Shown: positions 17,903 through 27,482, counted from the stretch's first letter. The stretch: DNA of 64,000 bases from Nitrospinota bacterium (GCA_027619975.1 JAQCGX010000002.1:1-64000); one strand, 5' to 3'. Numbers and translations: made by a program. Notes: generated by a model from the letters alone, not told the origin.

Positions 17903-18193
17903 TTATTTTGTGCTGGGGAGGGGAGGTTGGTCTACGCCCGAAATGGGAGCGACAGGGTTGACCTGGGTGGTGTTTCCGCTGAAATGAGCCTGATTTCTAT
18001 TTTTTTCCTCTGGGTTGGCGACTCGTGTCTCAAAGCCACTGATGTGCGTCCAGAGTAATTTGTCCTTCGATTTGTTGCTAAAATTATCCTGATTTCCCGA
18101 GATTTCGTTTTTTAAATGGGCGGCATTAAAGTAAAAGCCGCCAAAAATTAAAGCGGAAAGGATGCAAGATTCTATAAAGACGTTTTTCCACAT
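17903..18193 (-). CDS. Small membrane-anchored hypothetical protein
   Basis: A 96-residue protein with one N-terminal hydrophobic helix (about 6-26) followed by a polar, Asn/Ser/Pro-rich and probably disordered extracytoplasmic region. There is no lipobox and no recognised domain. It precedes the CPBP-like gene and could be its partner or substrate, but that is inference from adjacency only. Confidence 0.5.
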   Translation of the reverse strand: MWKNVFIESCILSALIFGGFYFNAAHLKNEISGNQDNFSNKSKDKLLWTHISGFETRVANPEEKNRNQAHFSGNTTQVNPVAPISGVDQPPLPSTK

Positions 18194-18321
18194 TTGTTTA
18201 ATTTCGAGAGCCTATTAATATTTGGCATATTGTATTGCGATACTATGCTATTAGCAATATTTAACGGAAGTGAGCCCACTGTTTAATCCTTTAAAAACTT
18301 GTTAACCATAAGGTTATGGAG

Positions 18322-18350
18322 TTGACAAAATATTGCTCTTTATTTACTAT
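18322..18350 (+). promoter_or_regulatory. Sigma-70-type promoter for rpiB-glyA-nrdR
   Basis: A perfect -35 box TTGACA (18322-18327), a 17-base spacer and a -10 box TACTAT (18345-18350). The predicted start near 18357 would leave a leader of about 130 bases before rpiB. This is the best promoter match I see in the window. Confidence 0.7.
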
Positions 18351-18490
18351 CCCGAAAAGCACTACAATGCTCCTAGAGACTTCATTTAATTGCTCTAATT
18401 TTAATACCATAATCCTTTCAAAGCCATTTAAAACTTTATTGGATGCTTTATGGGAAATTGACGCAACAATTTTTTTCAACGAATGAGAAA

Positions 18491-18943
18491 ATGAATAAAC
18501 TTGCCATTGCATCTGACCATGCGGGATTTGAACTTAAACAAAACGTTGTTGCCTATTTGCGCGCTAAAGGGGTGGCGTTTGAGGACTATGGGCCGGTCAA
18601 CTCCGACCGCGTGGACTATCCCGATTACGGAATTCAGGTTGCAAAGGCAATAATAGATAAAAAAGTCGACCGTGGAATCGTGATCTGCGGTACCGGCGTG
18701 GGCATGTCGATCGTTGTGAACCGATTTCCTGGGATCCGCGGGACGCTGTGCGCGGATTTATATACCGCCAAGATGTGCCGCGAGCACAACGATTCCAATA
18801 TCCTCATTATGGGAGGGCGCGTCATTGGGATGGGCCTGGCCGAAGAGATCGTTAAGACCTGGCTGGAAACTCCATTCGAGGGTGGCCGCCATCAGCAACG
18901 CCTCGATAAAATTGAAGAAATTGACCGGACGTTAATAAATTAA
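18491..18943 (+). CDS. rpiB: Ribose-5-phosphate isomerase B
   Basis: Interconverts ribose-5-phosphate and ribulose-5-phosphate. The start is the ATG of MNKLAIASDHAGFELK; the 150-residue product has family length. The catalytic Cys66 is in ICGTGVGMSI. The N-terminal D9-H10 and the phosphate-binding region around NRFPGIRGTLC and HNDSNILIMGGRVIG are intact. It is the first gene of an apparent operon with glyA (29-base gap) and nrdR, behind the promoter at 18322. Confidence 0.95.
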   Translation: MNKLAIASDHAGFELKQNVVAYLRAKGVAFEDYGPVNSDRVDYPDYGIQVAKAIIDKKVDRGIVICGTGVGMSIVVNRFPGIRGTLCADLYTAKMCREHNDSNILIMGGRVIGMGLAEEIVKTWLETPFEGGRHQQRLDKIEEIDRTLIN

Positions 18944-18972
18944 TAAGTTAATCAATCAAGGAGAACATTAAA

Positions 18973-20223
18973 TTGTCGCTTGCGGATTTTGACCCAGATA
19001 TTGCCAACGCCATAAAAAATGAGGCCGATCGGGAGAATAATACTCTGGAAATGATTGCCTCTGAAAATTTTGTCAGCCCCCAGGTTATGGCAGCCCAGGG
19101 GTCGGTCATGACCAATAAATATGCCGAAGGCTATCCGGGAAAGCGGTATTACGGAGGCTGCGAGTTTGTTGATGTTGCCGAGACCCTGGCCATTGAACGG
19201 GCCAAAAAACTGTTCGGCGCCGAGCATGCTAATGTTCAGCCGCATTCCGGGTCGCAGGCGAATATGGCCGTTTATCACGTGGCCGTGAAACCCGGCGACA
19301 CGATTCTGGGAATGAATCTTTCCCACGGCGGCCATTTAACCCACGGTTGCCCGGTTAATTTTTCCGGCTATACCTATAATGTCGTACCCTATGGGGTCAA
19401 CAAAGATACGGAACAGATCGACTATGAAGAAGTCGCAACGTTGGCGCGTGAACACAAGCCGAAACTAATTATCGTCGGCGCCAGCGCTTATCCAAGAGTG
19501 ATTGATGCTGTCAAATTTCGCGAAATTGCTGATGAGATCGGCGCCAAGATCATGACCGACATTGCCCATCCGGCTGGACTTGTCGCCACGGGGCTTTACC
19601 CGTCTCCTGTTCCCTATTCGGAGTTTGTGACCACCACGACCCACAAAACCCTGCGCGGACCGCGTGGCGGCATGATCCTGTGCAATGAGAAATTTGCCAG
19701 GGAAGTGGATAAGAAAATTTTTCCTGGTATTCAGGGCGGACCTCTCATGCACGTCATCGCTGCAAAGGCCGTGGCCTTCAAAGAAGCGTTGAGCGAGGAT
19801 TTCGTCACCTATCAAAAACAGGTGGTGGCCAATGCCAAATACCTTGGCGAGCATTTGTCCAAGAACGGATTCAAAATGGTCAGCGGTGGAACCGACACGC
19901 ATTTGTTGCTGGTCGATCTGCGTGCGCAGGACATCACCGGAAAAGCTGCCGAAGAGGCGTTGGAACTGGCTGGAATCACGGTGAATAAAAATACCGTTCC
20001 GTTTGAAACCCGCAGTCCCTTTGTCACGTCCGGCATTCGCATTGGCACCCCGGCTTTGACGACTCGAGGCATGAAGGAAAAGGAAATGGCAGCGATCGGT
20101 GATATGATCATCCAGACTTTAGAGCGGGTGGAGGATAAAGAGTTCCATGCAAAAACCTTGTGTAAGGTTCGTGAGCTGTGCGAGCAGTTTCCCTTGAAAT
20201 ATGAATTGACGGGAAAATATTAA
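18973..20223 (+). CDS. glyA: Serine hydroxymethyltransferase
   Basis: PLP enzyme converting serine and tetrahydrofolate to glycine and methylene-tetrahydrofolate. The TTG start is supported by AAGGAG with about nine-base spacing; the 416-residue length is standard. Visible features are the N-terminal LIASENF equivalent [21 protein letters not shown], the [10 protein letters not shown] block, and the PLP Lys in [14 protein letters not shown]. It sits between rpiB and nrdR, six bases before the latter. No glycine riboswitch is visible upstream. Confidence 0.97.
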   Translation: MSLADFDPDIANAIKNEADRENNTLEMIASENFVSPQVMAAQGSVMTNKYAEGYPGKRYYGGCEFVDVAETLAIERAKKLFGAEHANVQPHSGSQANMAVYHVAVKPGDTILGMNLSHGGHLTHGCPVNFSGYTYNVVPYGVNKDTEQIDYEEVATLAREHKPKLIIVGASAYPRVIDAVKFREIADEIGAKIMTDIAHPAGLVATGLYPSPVPYSEFVTTTTHKTLRGPRGGMILCNEKFAREVDKKIFPGIQGGPLMHVIAAKAVAFKEALSEDFVTYQKQVVANAKYLGEHLSKNGFKMVSGGTDTHLLLVDLRAQDITGKAAEEALELAGITVNKNTVPFETRSPFVTSGIRIGTPALTTRGMKEKEMAAIGDMIIQTLERVEDKEFHAKTLCKVRELCEQFPLKYELTGKY

Positions 20224-20229
20224 TAGCCG

Positions 20230-20712
20230 ATGAAATGCCCTGCTTGTTCCAATATGGAAAATAAGGTGATCGACTCCCGTATGAACAAGGAGGGGAATAT
20301 CATCCGCCGCCGCAGAGAATGCCTCAGTTGCAGTGACCGGTTTACCACTTACGAACGTTTGGAAAGATCTTTACCATTTGTCGTTAAAAAAGATGGCCGG
20401 CGGGAAGAGTTCAACCGGGAAAAGATTCTCGACGGAGTGAAAAAAGCCTGCCAGAAGCGGCCAGTCAGTATCGAGAAAGTTGAAGCCCTGGTAGACCGCG
20501 TCGAACAGCATTTTCAGGATTTAGGCGAAAAGGAAATTTCCGCCGTCGACATTGGCGAGAAAGTCGTCAAGGAACTGTACAAACTGGACGATGTGGCCTA
20601 CGTCCGGTTCGCCTCCGTGTATCGCTCGTTCAAGGACGTAAACGAATTCATGGTTGAATTGAAGGAAGTCCTGAAAGATAAGCAAAGCCCCAAAGAACCC
20701 GATCGCGTTTAG
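20230..20712 (+). CDS. nrdR: Transcriptional repressor NrdR
   Basis: ATP/dATP-sensing repressor of ribonucleotide reductase genes. The 160 residues start with a zinc ribbon (Cys3, Cys6, Cys31, Cys34) with the usual [17 protein letters not shown] and [10 protein letters not shown] sequences. An ATP-cone domain follows (about 46-136: [38 protein letters not shown]). No nrd structural gene or obvious pair of NrdR boxes is next to it. Co-transcription with rpiB and glyA is likely. Confidence 0.96.
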   Translation: MKCPACSNMENKVIDSRMNKEGNIIRRRRECLSCSDRFTTYERLERSLPFVVKKDGRREEFNREKILDGVKKACQKRPVSIEKVEALVDRVEQHFQDLGEKEISAVDIGEKVVKELYKLDDVAYVRFASVYRSFKDVNEFMVELKEVLKDKQSPKEPDRV

Positions 20713-20753
20713 TAACCTCTGGAAAATCAAAACCTCTCCTCCCTACCCTGACG

Positions 20754-20891
20754 GTGGAAGGAAAAGATCTGGATAGCCAAATTCTGGATCTTGCCGAAAG
20801 AGGAAAGAAATTGGACGCGATTTCCATGGTCCGTCAGAAATATGGGTATTCCCTGGCCCAGTCCAAGGAGATTGTCGAAGGGCTAATGTAA
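20754..20891 (+). CDS. Micro-protein like the ribosomal L7/L12 C-terminal domain
   Basis: A 45-residue frame from GTG 20754 to TAA 20889. The product DLAERGKKLDAISMVRQKYGYSLAQSKEIVEGL-type sequence has the pattern of the L7/L12 C-terminal helix pair (K-x-x-A-I-x-x-V-R-x-x-x-x-x-x-L-x-x-A/S-K-x-x-V-E). Such stand-alone 'ribosomal L7/L12-like' micro-proteins occur in other bacteria with unknown roles. No good ribosome site is seen before GTG, so the start is uncertain. It lies 42 bases after nrdR on the same strand. Confidence 0.5.
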   Translation: MEGKDLDSQILDLAERGKKLDAISMVRQKYGYSLAQSKEIVEGLM

Positions 20892-21052
20892 GGTTGATTG
20901 ATTTTTCTCCGAGTATCTCCTTTTTTTAACTAATCTCCCCCGTTGAATCCCTCAGTACAAAATGTTACCATAAGTCTCTCTATTTGCAGACGTTATAGTT
21001 CCATCGTTTCCCTTTGAATTTATAAGCACTAAGTCCTTACCGCTCAGGCTTT

Positions 21053-21838
21053 ATGGAAAAAATCGCGTTTAACATTTCCCTATTCAGTTATCTAGCAGCG
21101 TCTCTGGGGTATTTCCTCTATCTGGTCTATCGCAAGCCTGTGGTTTCGACTCTTGCAACTGCCACGGTCGGGGCGGGGCTGTTGTCGCATACGGTCTGGC
21201 TGGGGTTGCGTTCGATGAAAACCGGGCATGGCCCCTATACCACCAATTTTGAGATCGCCATGTTTTTTGCCTGGGTGATCGTGGTGGTCTATTTCCTGAC
21301 AGAGTGGAAGTATAAAATCAAAGACTTGGGGGCTTTTGTCATTCCCATGGCGTTTCTGGCTCTTTTGTTTTCTGTATTTATGTCTCAGGAAGCGGCACTG
21401 GTGGAGGAAACCGAGACCTTCTGGCTGACTCTGCACCGTACCCTTTCGGTGATAGGATATGCGGCTTTCACCATCGCTTTTGCGGTGGCGATCATGTATC
21501 TTATTCAGGAAAATCAGGTCAAATCCAAGAAGCTGGGGATCATGTATTTTCGCATGCCCTCGCTTGAAGTTTTAGATAAGCTGAACGACAAGGTCATCAC
21601 AATAGGCTTTCCTTTGTTTACCTTAGGTTTCATGACCGGGCCTCTGTGGACAGCCAAGATGAACCAGTCGTTTTTTTCGTGGGACATAACAAAAACCTGG
21701 CCACTTGTTATCGTTTGGATCATTTATGGCTATCTGTTTTTTGGACGGTTATTTGCCGGCATTCGCGGTAAGAAAGCGGCGCAGGGGGCGGTTCTCGGTT
21801 TTGTGATGGTGGTATTAACTTATTTTTTGCACGTGTGA
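21053..21838 (+). CDS. CcsA/HemX-type cytochrome c assembly membrane protein
   Basis: A 261-residue protein with about eight transmembrane helices. The family signature lies in GHGPYTTNFEIAMFFAW near 60 and in the SWDITKTWPLVIVW stretch near 215, a variant of the CcsA WD-x-K-ETW motif. His residues near 45, 130 and at the C-terminus could be haem ligands. CcsA helps attach haem to c-type cytochromes, while HemX homologues next to hemA are thought to modulate HemA levels. Since hemA starts within its stop codon, the HemX role fits the context, but sequence alone does not decide. Confidence 0.85.
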   Translation: MEKIAFNISLFSYLAASLGYFLYLVYRKPVVSTLATATVGAGLLSHTVWLGLRSMKTGHGPYTTNFEIAMFFAWVIVVVYFLTEWKYKIKDLGAFVIPMAFLALLFSVFMSQEAALVEETETFWLTLHRTLSVIGYAAFTIAFAVAIMYLIQENQVKSKKLGIMYFRMPSLEVLDKLNDKVITIGFPLFTLGFMTGPLWTAKMNQSFFSWDITKTWPLVIVWIIYGYLFFGRLFAGIRGKKAAQGAVLGFVMVVLTYFLHV

Positions 21839-23115
21839 ACATGGCGGACCCTAATTTAATTCTGGTGGGTGTGAACCACAAAACGACTCCGGTGGAAATC
21901 CGCGAACGTCTGGCGTTTTCCCGTGGCGAAATCGAAGCCTCACTGGAACGGTTGGTTGGCAATCCAGAGATCATCGAGAACATCATCCTGTCTACCTGCA
22001 ACCGGGTGGAAATATACGCACGTGTCAATGACACGACAAAAGGGATCGGGCTTCTTAAAGATTTCATCTGCGATTACCACAATATCAGCCCCAAAGAACT
22101 GGATAAATATTTTTACAGCTATCAGGATGAACGTGCGGTGGAGCACCTGTTCCGTGTGTCGTCCAGTCTGGATTCGATGGTGTTGGGCGAAGCCCAGATT
22201 CTGGGGCAGGTGAAGGATGCCTACAATACGGCGCGTGCGCTCCGTTCCACGGGGATGGTCCTGAACCAGTTGTTTGAAAAGGCGTTCAATGTCGCCAAGA
22301 AGGTGCGGGAAGAAACGGGCATTGCCGAGAGGGGTGTTTCCATCAGCAGTGCCGCCGTGGAACTGGCTCGGAAGATTTTCGAGGATTTGGAAAATCATTC
22401 CGTCATGCTGGTGGGAACGGGTGAAATGGCGGAACTGGCGGCCAAGCATCTCATCTCTTATGGCGTTAAAACCGTCTATGTCTGTAGTCGCACGTATGAA
22501 CGAGCCGCCGCTCTGGCCAAGACGCTCAATGGATGCGCCCTTGATTTTGAAATGTTCAAGGATGAAATGTATAAGGCCGATATCGTCATCACGTCCACTG
22601 CATCGCCAAAGTTTATTATCAAAAAGGACATGGTGGAACGCGCGATTCATCAGAGAAAAAATAAACCGATCTTTTTTATCGATATCGCGGTTCCACGGGA
22701 TATCGAGCCGGAAGTCAACGATCTGGAAAACGTTTATCTCTATGATATTGACGATCTTCAGGGCGTTGTATCTGCAAATATCAAGGAACGGGAGAAAGAA
22801 GCGGAAACCGCTATGGAACTGATTCAGATTGAGGTCACCAAGTTCAACAACTGGGTGGTTTCTCTGGATGCGGTGCCCACGATTGTTGAAATTCGCAACC
22901 GCGCTGACTCCATCCGCAAAAAGGAGTTAGAGAAGGCTTTAAAGAAAATGGAGCCTCTATCCGAACAGGATGAAAATACGTTGCACCTGATGACCCAATC
23001 AATCCTCAATAAAATTTTTCATAAGCCCACCATCAACCTCAAAAAACAAACTCAATCCCAGGAAGGCCATGTTTACTTGAAGGCCATCCGGCATCTTTTT
23101 CATCTGGACGACTGA
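21835..23115 (+). CDS. hemA: Glutamyl-tRNA reductase
   Basis: First committed enzyme of C5 tetrapyrrole synthesis, reducing glutamyl-tRNA to glutamate-1-semialdehyde. The 426 residues show LVGVNHKTTPVEIRERLAF, the catalytic Cys in ILSTCNRVEIYA, SSLDSMVLGEAQILGQVK, the NADPH-binding VMLVGTGEMAELAAKHL and DIAVPRDIEPEV. The GTG at 21835 overlaps the previous stop (GTGA); an ATG at 21841 is the alternative. hemC follows with no gap. hemL, hemB and hemD are not in the window. Confidence 0.96.
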   Translation: MNMADPNLILVGVNHKTTPVEIRERLAFSRGEIEASLERLVGNPEIIENIILSTCNRVEIYARVNDTTKGIGLLKDFICDYHNISPKELDKYFYSYQDERAVEHLFRVSSSLDSMVLGEAQILGQVKDAYNTARALRSTGMVLNQLFEKAFNVAKKVREETGIAERGVSISSAAVELARKIFEDLENHSVMLVGTGEMAELAAKHLISYGVKTVYVCSRTYERAAALAKTLNGCALDFEMFKDEMYKADIVITSTASPKFIIKKDMVERAIHQRKNKPIFFIDIAVPRDIEPEVNDLENVYLYDIDDLQGVVSANIKEREKEAETAMELIQIEVTKFNNWVVSLDAVPTIVEIRNRADSIRKKELEKALKKMEPLSEQDENTLHLMTQSILNKIFHKPTINLKKQTQSQEGHVYLKAIRHLFHLDD

Positions 23116-24066
23116 ATGGATTTAGAAAAAATTATTATCGGTAGCCGGGGCAGTGGTCTGGCTCTCTGGCAGGCCAACTGGATAAAATCCCAGTTGGAAG
23201 AACTTCACCCCGGTCTCGCGGTGGAAATAAAAATTATCAAGACTTCAGGTGACATCATCCAGGATGTTCCCCTGGCCAAGATCGGTGGCAAGGGATTGTT
23301 CGTCAAGGAAATTGAAGAGGCAATGTTGCGTGGAGAAATAGACATCGCCGTTCACAGCATGAAAGACGTGCCGATGAATCTTCCCTATGAATTGGATATT
23401 TCTGTCATAACCGAACGGGAGAACCCGTTCGACGCCTTGATTTCACGGGATAATATCAAACTCGATGATTTGCCTGAAAATGCCAAAATAGGCACCGGCA
23501 GTTTAAGAAGAAGTTCTCAATTGTTGAAATATCGCCCGGACCTGCAAATTTTCCCCCTGCGTGGAAACATCGATACCCGGATCAAGAAGCTGGAATCCGA
23601 AGGGTTGGATGCCATCATTTTAGCCGCCGCAGGGCTGAGACGCATGGGATGGGCGGATAAGATCACTGAAGTAATCTCCCCGGAAATTATTTTACCGGCT
23701 ATGGGCCAGGGGGCTGTGGGCATTGAGGCGCGAAAGAACGACTATGAGGTACTCGCCGCAATACTGGATCTGGATCATGAGCCCACTCACCTGGCTCTGG
23801 ATGCGGAACGGGCTTTGGTTGGGGAACTGGAAGGAGGCTGTCAGGTTCCTATTGGGGCGTATGCCACACTCGACGATGATTCCGATGAATTAACCCTCAA
23901 GGGTCTTGTCTCCAGCCTGGATGGAAAAACCATTTATCAAAAGGAAAAAAAGGGAGCATCCTTTGAGGCCAAGAAACTGGGCCGGGAGACGGGCAAGGAT
24001 CTCCTTCGTATGGGTGCGGATATAATTTTAAAAGAAATTTATCAGCCATCCGATCCTAATTCATAA
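23116..24066 (+). CDS. hemC: Porphobilinogen deaminase (hydroxymethylbilane synthase)
   Basis: Polymerises four porphobilinogens into hydroxymethylbilane. The 316 residues include the N-terminal IIGSRGSGLALWQANWI, KGLFVKEIEEAMLRGEIDIAVHSMKDVP, the substrate-binding IGTGSLRRSSQLL and RGNIDTRIKKL, and the dipyrromethane-bearing Cys in GELEGGCQVPIGAY. The start ATG abuts the hemA stop, so the genes are co-translated. The 240-base spacer after it contains no supportable gene. Confidence 0.97.
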   Translation: MDLEKIIIGSRGSGLALWQANWIKSQLEELHPGLAVEIKIIKTSGDIIQDVPLAKIGGKGLFVKEIEEAMLRGEIDIAVHSMKDVPMNLPYELDISVITERENPFDALISRDNIKLDDLPENAKIGTGSLRRSSQLLKYRPDLQIFPLRGNIDTRIKKLESEGLDAIILAAAGLRRMGWADKITEVISPEIILPAMGQGAVGIEARKNDYEVLAAILDLDHEPTHLALDAERALVGELEGGCQVPIGAYATLDDDSDELTLKGLVSSLDGKTIYQKEKKGASFEAKKLGRETGKDLLRMGADIILKEIYQPSDPNS

Positions 24067-24307
24067 TTTATCCAAAAAGTTTAGCCGTATCGAAGATAGA
24101 CTCTCTTCTTCCTCGCCTTCCTGAATACATTTCGACTTTTTATTTGAATGTTCAAAGATCCCCCAGGGAAGCCGCAAATATTTTATTCACAAAGGTATCG
24201 ACAAAACGGCCTTTGGTCCAAATATTTGGAGCACCTAACCAAGATTGGATGAGGAACGTTCTGCCGTAAATTGACCGGTTCCCGCTAGCTTGTTGACAGG
24301 AAGGGTC

Positions 24308-24629
24308 ATGACCGTTTTTAAAGTGAATGTAGGCGATAGGGGTCGCGGGGCAAGGGTTGTTTGTGGGTGTTGTTCTGGTTGCGGTTGGCATCGCAATGAT
24401 GGGACCGTGGGGGGGGGTGCTCGGCGTTATTGGGTTTGTCCCATTTATCACGGGTCTGACTGGGTGGTGTCCGCTTTATGCTTTGTTTAAGGGCAACACC
24501 AGCAATTTGCTTCGCCATTGGGAGGTGTTCCAAGCGAGGACGCAGGGGAGAGCGGAGGCCTTTATTTTAAAGGAGTGGGGTAATTCAAAAAAATTTTCGT
24601 CATTTCCGAAAAAGTTAGTAATTTTCTGA
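24308..24629 (+). pseudogene. Frameshifted DUF2892-type small membrane protein
   Basis: An ATG behind an AGGAAGGG ribosome site opens MTVFKVNVGDRG, like the start of DUF2892 proteins, but the frame then turns nonsensical (RVVCGCCSGC). The continuing hydrophobic half, VGVVLVAVGIAMMGPWGG then FITGLTGWCPLYALF, lies in the frame one base later. Removing one G from the run at 24339-24342 joins both parts into one protein. The C-terminal 40 residues are also longer than usual. It may be a decayed gene or a base-calling error. An intact relative follows at 24849. Confidence 0.6.
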
Positions 24630-24848
24630 TACAATTGCGCTAATTTAAATGAATTTCATCTAATTATTTCCTTTTCTTTAATCATCTTCCAAATCCATTC
24701 CTGCAAGAAATTCGGTTTGTGATAAAAATGGGACACTTCCTTAATAGTTTCTTAATAAATAGATAGCAAAATAGAGAAATAAATTTGATCAATAATTTTG
24801 TCGATCAGAGTAAACCTCTGATTTGATTGACTGGTGGAGTTGTAAATA

Positions 24849-25091
24849 ATGTTTAGTTTAAAGAAGAATCTGAATGATTGGGCAAGAGTGGGAAGAATTG
24901 TGATGGCAGTCGTTCTGATCAATTTGGGAATTGCGTTTGAGGGCACTCTGGGGTTCACTCTTGGATTAATAGCTCTTCTTCCATTGTTTATTGGGCTGAC
25001 GAGCTGGTGTCCCATCAATGCACTGCTAATCCGTCTCCAAGGTACGGGCTCTGCTACAGTCGGCACGGTCCATGTAAATAAGTCTGCCTGA
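24849..25091 (+). CDS. DUF2892 (YgaP-like inner-membrane) protein
   Basis: 80 residues with two transmembrane helices (about 16-32 and 36-54), joined as VGRIVMAVVLINLGIAFEG and LGLIALLPLFIGLTSWCPINALL. The GxTxWCPxxAL motif after helix two is the hallmark of this small family, seen alone or fused to rhodanese domains. The function is unknown; links to thiosulfate/sulfur metabolism are by association only. The ATG follows a GGAG site. The frameshifted relative at 24308 shares GLTGWCPLYAL, so this is a tandem duplication. Confidence 0.8.
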   Translation: MFSLKKNLNDWARVGRIVMAVVLINLGIAFEGTLGFTLGLIALLPLFIGLTSWCPINALLIRLQGTGSATVGTVHVNKSA

Positions 25092-25117
25092 TATTTTATG
25101 ATTACTGGGTTTGTTTA

Positions 25118-26389
25118 TTAAAACCACTGCTCATTTTTCGGTGATTGCAGTCTTTCTTCTGCCAGTTTGATGGCCTCTTCCTTAAAGATAATATCTTTTT
25201 GTTTCTGTCTAGCCAAGCGCTTGTGAATTTCTGTGATATTCCGGGAAACAGTTTTTTCAATCAATTCTTCCAGATAGCCTCTGGGTCCTTTTTTTAAGAC
25301 ATTCTGTCTGTAAGTCGGGTCTGCGGTCATTTTTAATTCGACAGCGCATCCTATAACGCCGCCGACATTCACGATAAAGTCCGAAAGTGACCGAATATTT
25401 CTTCGGTTTTGCAGATAGTATTCGGTCATTTTGTTGACCGGTGCGTTGGCTCCCTGAAGTATCATGCGACACTGAATACGATCGGCATTTTTTGCGGTGA
25501 TGCAATCGGGTCTTGCCGCCGGAACCAGAATATCGCAGGGCGCTTCCAGCATCCAGTCCAGTTGTTTTTTTGGGAGTCGCCTTCCCACCGGTTCAGAATA
25601 GTTTTGCAGTCCTTGTGGGGCTTTTCTGATGCGGTTCAATTCCTCCACATTCAAGCCTTTAGGATTCCACAATGCCGCATGGATGTCGGATGCGCCTACA
25701 ATCACAGCGCCCGCACGATGCAGTTTGGTGGCGGTCCAGGACCCCACATTGCCATATCCCTGAATGACCACCCGGGCATTTTTAACTGGAAAACCTCCCT
25801 CCTGTTGTTCCATGGTTTTTGCCGCGGCGAATAGGCCGTGGGCGGTGAGCCCCCATTCATCAATAGGAATTCCTCCCTTTTCAGGAGGCCTTCCGGCCCC
25901 GCCCCGCAAATGATTTTCGGTTCCCAGTTTTTCCGAAAAGGATTCATAAATCTGCTGAATGTCTGTTTCGTTAGTTCCCATATCCGGCGCCGAGATATAA
26001 GTATTAATTTTGAACAGGGCTTCCGCAAAGAGTCCGATGAGATCCTTTTTGAGATTGGGTTGAGCCTGTAAAAATAATGGATCGACGGCCAGTCCAGATT
26101 TTCCACCTCCAAAGGGAAGGCACGCCGCGCTGTTCTTTAGAGTCATGGCTCGCGCCAGACGCGAGACTTCCATCAAAGTCACATCCGGGGCCATGCGAAT
26201 TCCTCCTAGACCAGGGCCGCGAAGGGTGTTGTCGACGACTACAAACCCCCAGGTTTTCGCGGTTTTAGGATCGTTCAAGCGAATTCTTCGATCTGGGGGA
26301 TATTCATCGCATTCGGAAAATCGCCCGGACGTTGATTTTTCCGGGAGGATTTCTAGTACAAACTGGTTTGGCAATTCAATAGCTGTCAA
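25118..26389 (-). CDS. Glu/Leu/Phe/Val dehydrogenase family enzyme
   Basis: A 423-residue amino-acid dehydrogenase distinct from GdhA at 8124. It has GPGLGGIRMAPDV, LPFGGGKSGLAVDP with the catalytic Lys, ISAPDMGTNETDIQQIYE with the catalytic Asp and VVIQGYGNVGSWTA as dinucleotide loop. GGGKSG rather than GGAKGG moves it toward the leucine/valine or archaeal-glutamate branches, so the substrate is open. An insert around residues 158-175 (HLRGGAGRPPEKGG) is present. The start is a TTG without a strong ribosome site. It is divergent from nadC. Confidence 0.85.
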   Translation of the reverse strand: MTAIELPNQFVLEILPEKSTSGRFSECDEYPPDRRIRLNDPKTAKTWGFVVVDNTLRGPGLGGIRMAPDVTLMEVSRLARAMTLKNSAACLPFGGGKSGLAVDPLFLQAQPNLKKDLIGLFAEALFKINTYISAPDMGTNETDIQQIYESFSEKLGTENHLRGGAGRPPEKGGIPIDEWGLTAHGLFAAAKTMEQQEGGFPVKNARVVIQGYGNVGSWTATKLHRAGAVIVGASDIHAALWNPKGLNVEELNRIRKAPQGLQNYSEPVGRRLPKKQLDWMLEAPCDILVPAARPDCITAKNADRIQCRMILQGANAPVNKMTEYYLQNRRNIRSLSDFIVNVGGVIGCAVELKMTADPTYRQNVLKKGPRGYLEELIEKTVSRNITEIHKRLARQKQKDIIFKEEAIKLAEERLQSPKNEQWF

Positions 26390-26555
26390 CGCTTAGTCTA
26401 ATTTAAATGATTGTTTAGTTGAAATATTAAGAGAAACAAGGCAAAAATAAGCGGTTCGTGGTTATATCCATTCGTAACCGTTTAACTATATTAAAGCAAA
26501 TATAGAATTCAGTAATGGAAAAAACATTTCTCTTAATTTCTCTGGTTAAGGAATC

Positions 26556-27410
26556 ATGATGAAAAACTCCCTCACACACGATCAAATAGACGCTCTGGTT
26601 CAACGGACGTTGGTTGAAGACCTGGGTACTGGCGACATCACTACCCGCAATATTATTGACAATGGGGCTGTCTGGGAAGCGGAGGCGGTGGCGAAAGAAG
26701 CATTGACACTCTGTGGGATGGAAATATTCCGTCGGGTATTCACTATGCTTGACCCCTCGTGTACGTTTCCGGGTCCATGTCATCGTGATGGGGAGGAAGT
26801 GTCTGTTGGTGAAGTGATCATAAAAATCCAGGGCAAAGCCGTTACGTTGTTGGAAGGAGAACGGACTGCTCTGAATATCCTGCAACAATTGAGCGGTATC
26901 GCGACCTTGACACGAAAATTTGTGGATCGGGCCAAACCCGTTACTATCTTGGATACGCGAAAAACGACACCGGGTCTGAGAGCTTTCGAGAAATACGCAG
27001 TTACTTGTGGAGGCGGTATGAATCACCGCTTTGGTTTGTATGATGCGGTGATGATCAAGGACAATCATATCAAGGCCGCAGGTGGTATCAACGTGGCGGT
27101 GGAACGGATTCGAAAAAAACTGGCACACGAAAAAACCATCGAGGTGGAAACCACCAGTCTGGAAGAGGTGGCGGAAGCTTTATCCGCTGGTGTGGATATT
27201 ATCATGCTGGACAATATGACGACTGCTATGATTCAGCAAGCTGTCAAGTTGGTTGACCACCGGGTAAAAATTGAAGTGTCCGGTTCCATTTCACTGGAGC
27301 GTCTGGATGAATTGGCCGGTACTGGAATTGACTATATTTCGGTTGGGGCCTTGACTCATTCCGCCCCGGCGGTGGACATCAGTATGAATTTCCTAGGAAA
27401 TGCTTCTTGA
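26556..27410 (+). CDS. nadC: Nicotinate-nucleotide pyrophosphorylase (quinolinate PRT)
   Basis: Converts quinolinate and PRPP to nicotinate mononucleotide in NAD synthesis. The 284 residues contain LVEDLGTGDITTRN, the basic pocket TILDTRKTTPGLRAFEKYAV, GGGMNHRFGLYDAVMIKDNHI and the phosphate site ISVGALTHSAPAVDISMNF. The ATG at 26556 gives an N-terminus of normal length. nadA and nadB are not in the window. The 165-base divergent spacer to the dehydrogenase has an inverted GGTTA...TAACC pair. Confidence 0.96.
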   Translation: MMKNSLTHDQIDALVQRTLVEDLGTGDITTRNIIDNGAVWEAEAVAKEALTLCGMEIFRRVFTMLDPSCTFPGPCHRDGEEVSVGEVIIKIQGKAVTLLEGERTALNILQQLSGIATLTRKFVDRAKPVTILDTRKTTPGLRAFEKYAVTCGGGMNHRFGLYDAVMIKDNHIKAAGGINVAVERIRKKLAHEKTIEVETTSLEEVAEALSAGVDIIMLDNMTTAMIQQAVKLVDHRVKIEVSGSISLERLDELAGTGIDYISVGALTHSAPAVDISMNFLGNAS

Positions 27411-27482
27411 GGAGAAGCCGGTTAGAAATGGTATACTGGGAAACAGATTTTAGAGGTCCCATTAAAACTATAAGGATTGGCC

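Noticed and set aside
18291-18512. Minus-strand frame before rpiB
   Set aside because: It covers the strong promoter and start of rpiB, and the sequence has no family pattern.
18973-20223. Glycine riboswitch controlling glyA
   Set aside because: The gene is internal to an operon with only 29 bases upstream, and no such motif is visible in the rpiB leader.
24152-24451. Minus-strand frame with a tail like IYGRTFLIQSWLGAPNIWTKG
   Set aside because: The tail looks protein-like, but it overlaps the DUF2892 gene in antisense and has no start site support. I could not name a family.
26427-27128. Long minus-strand frame opposite nadC
   Set aside because: It lies fully inside the conserved nadC gene and has no recognisable domain or ribosome site.
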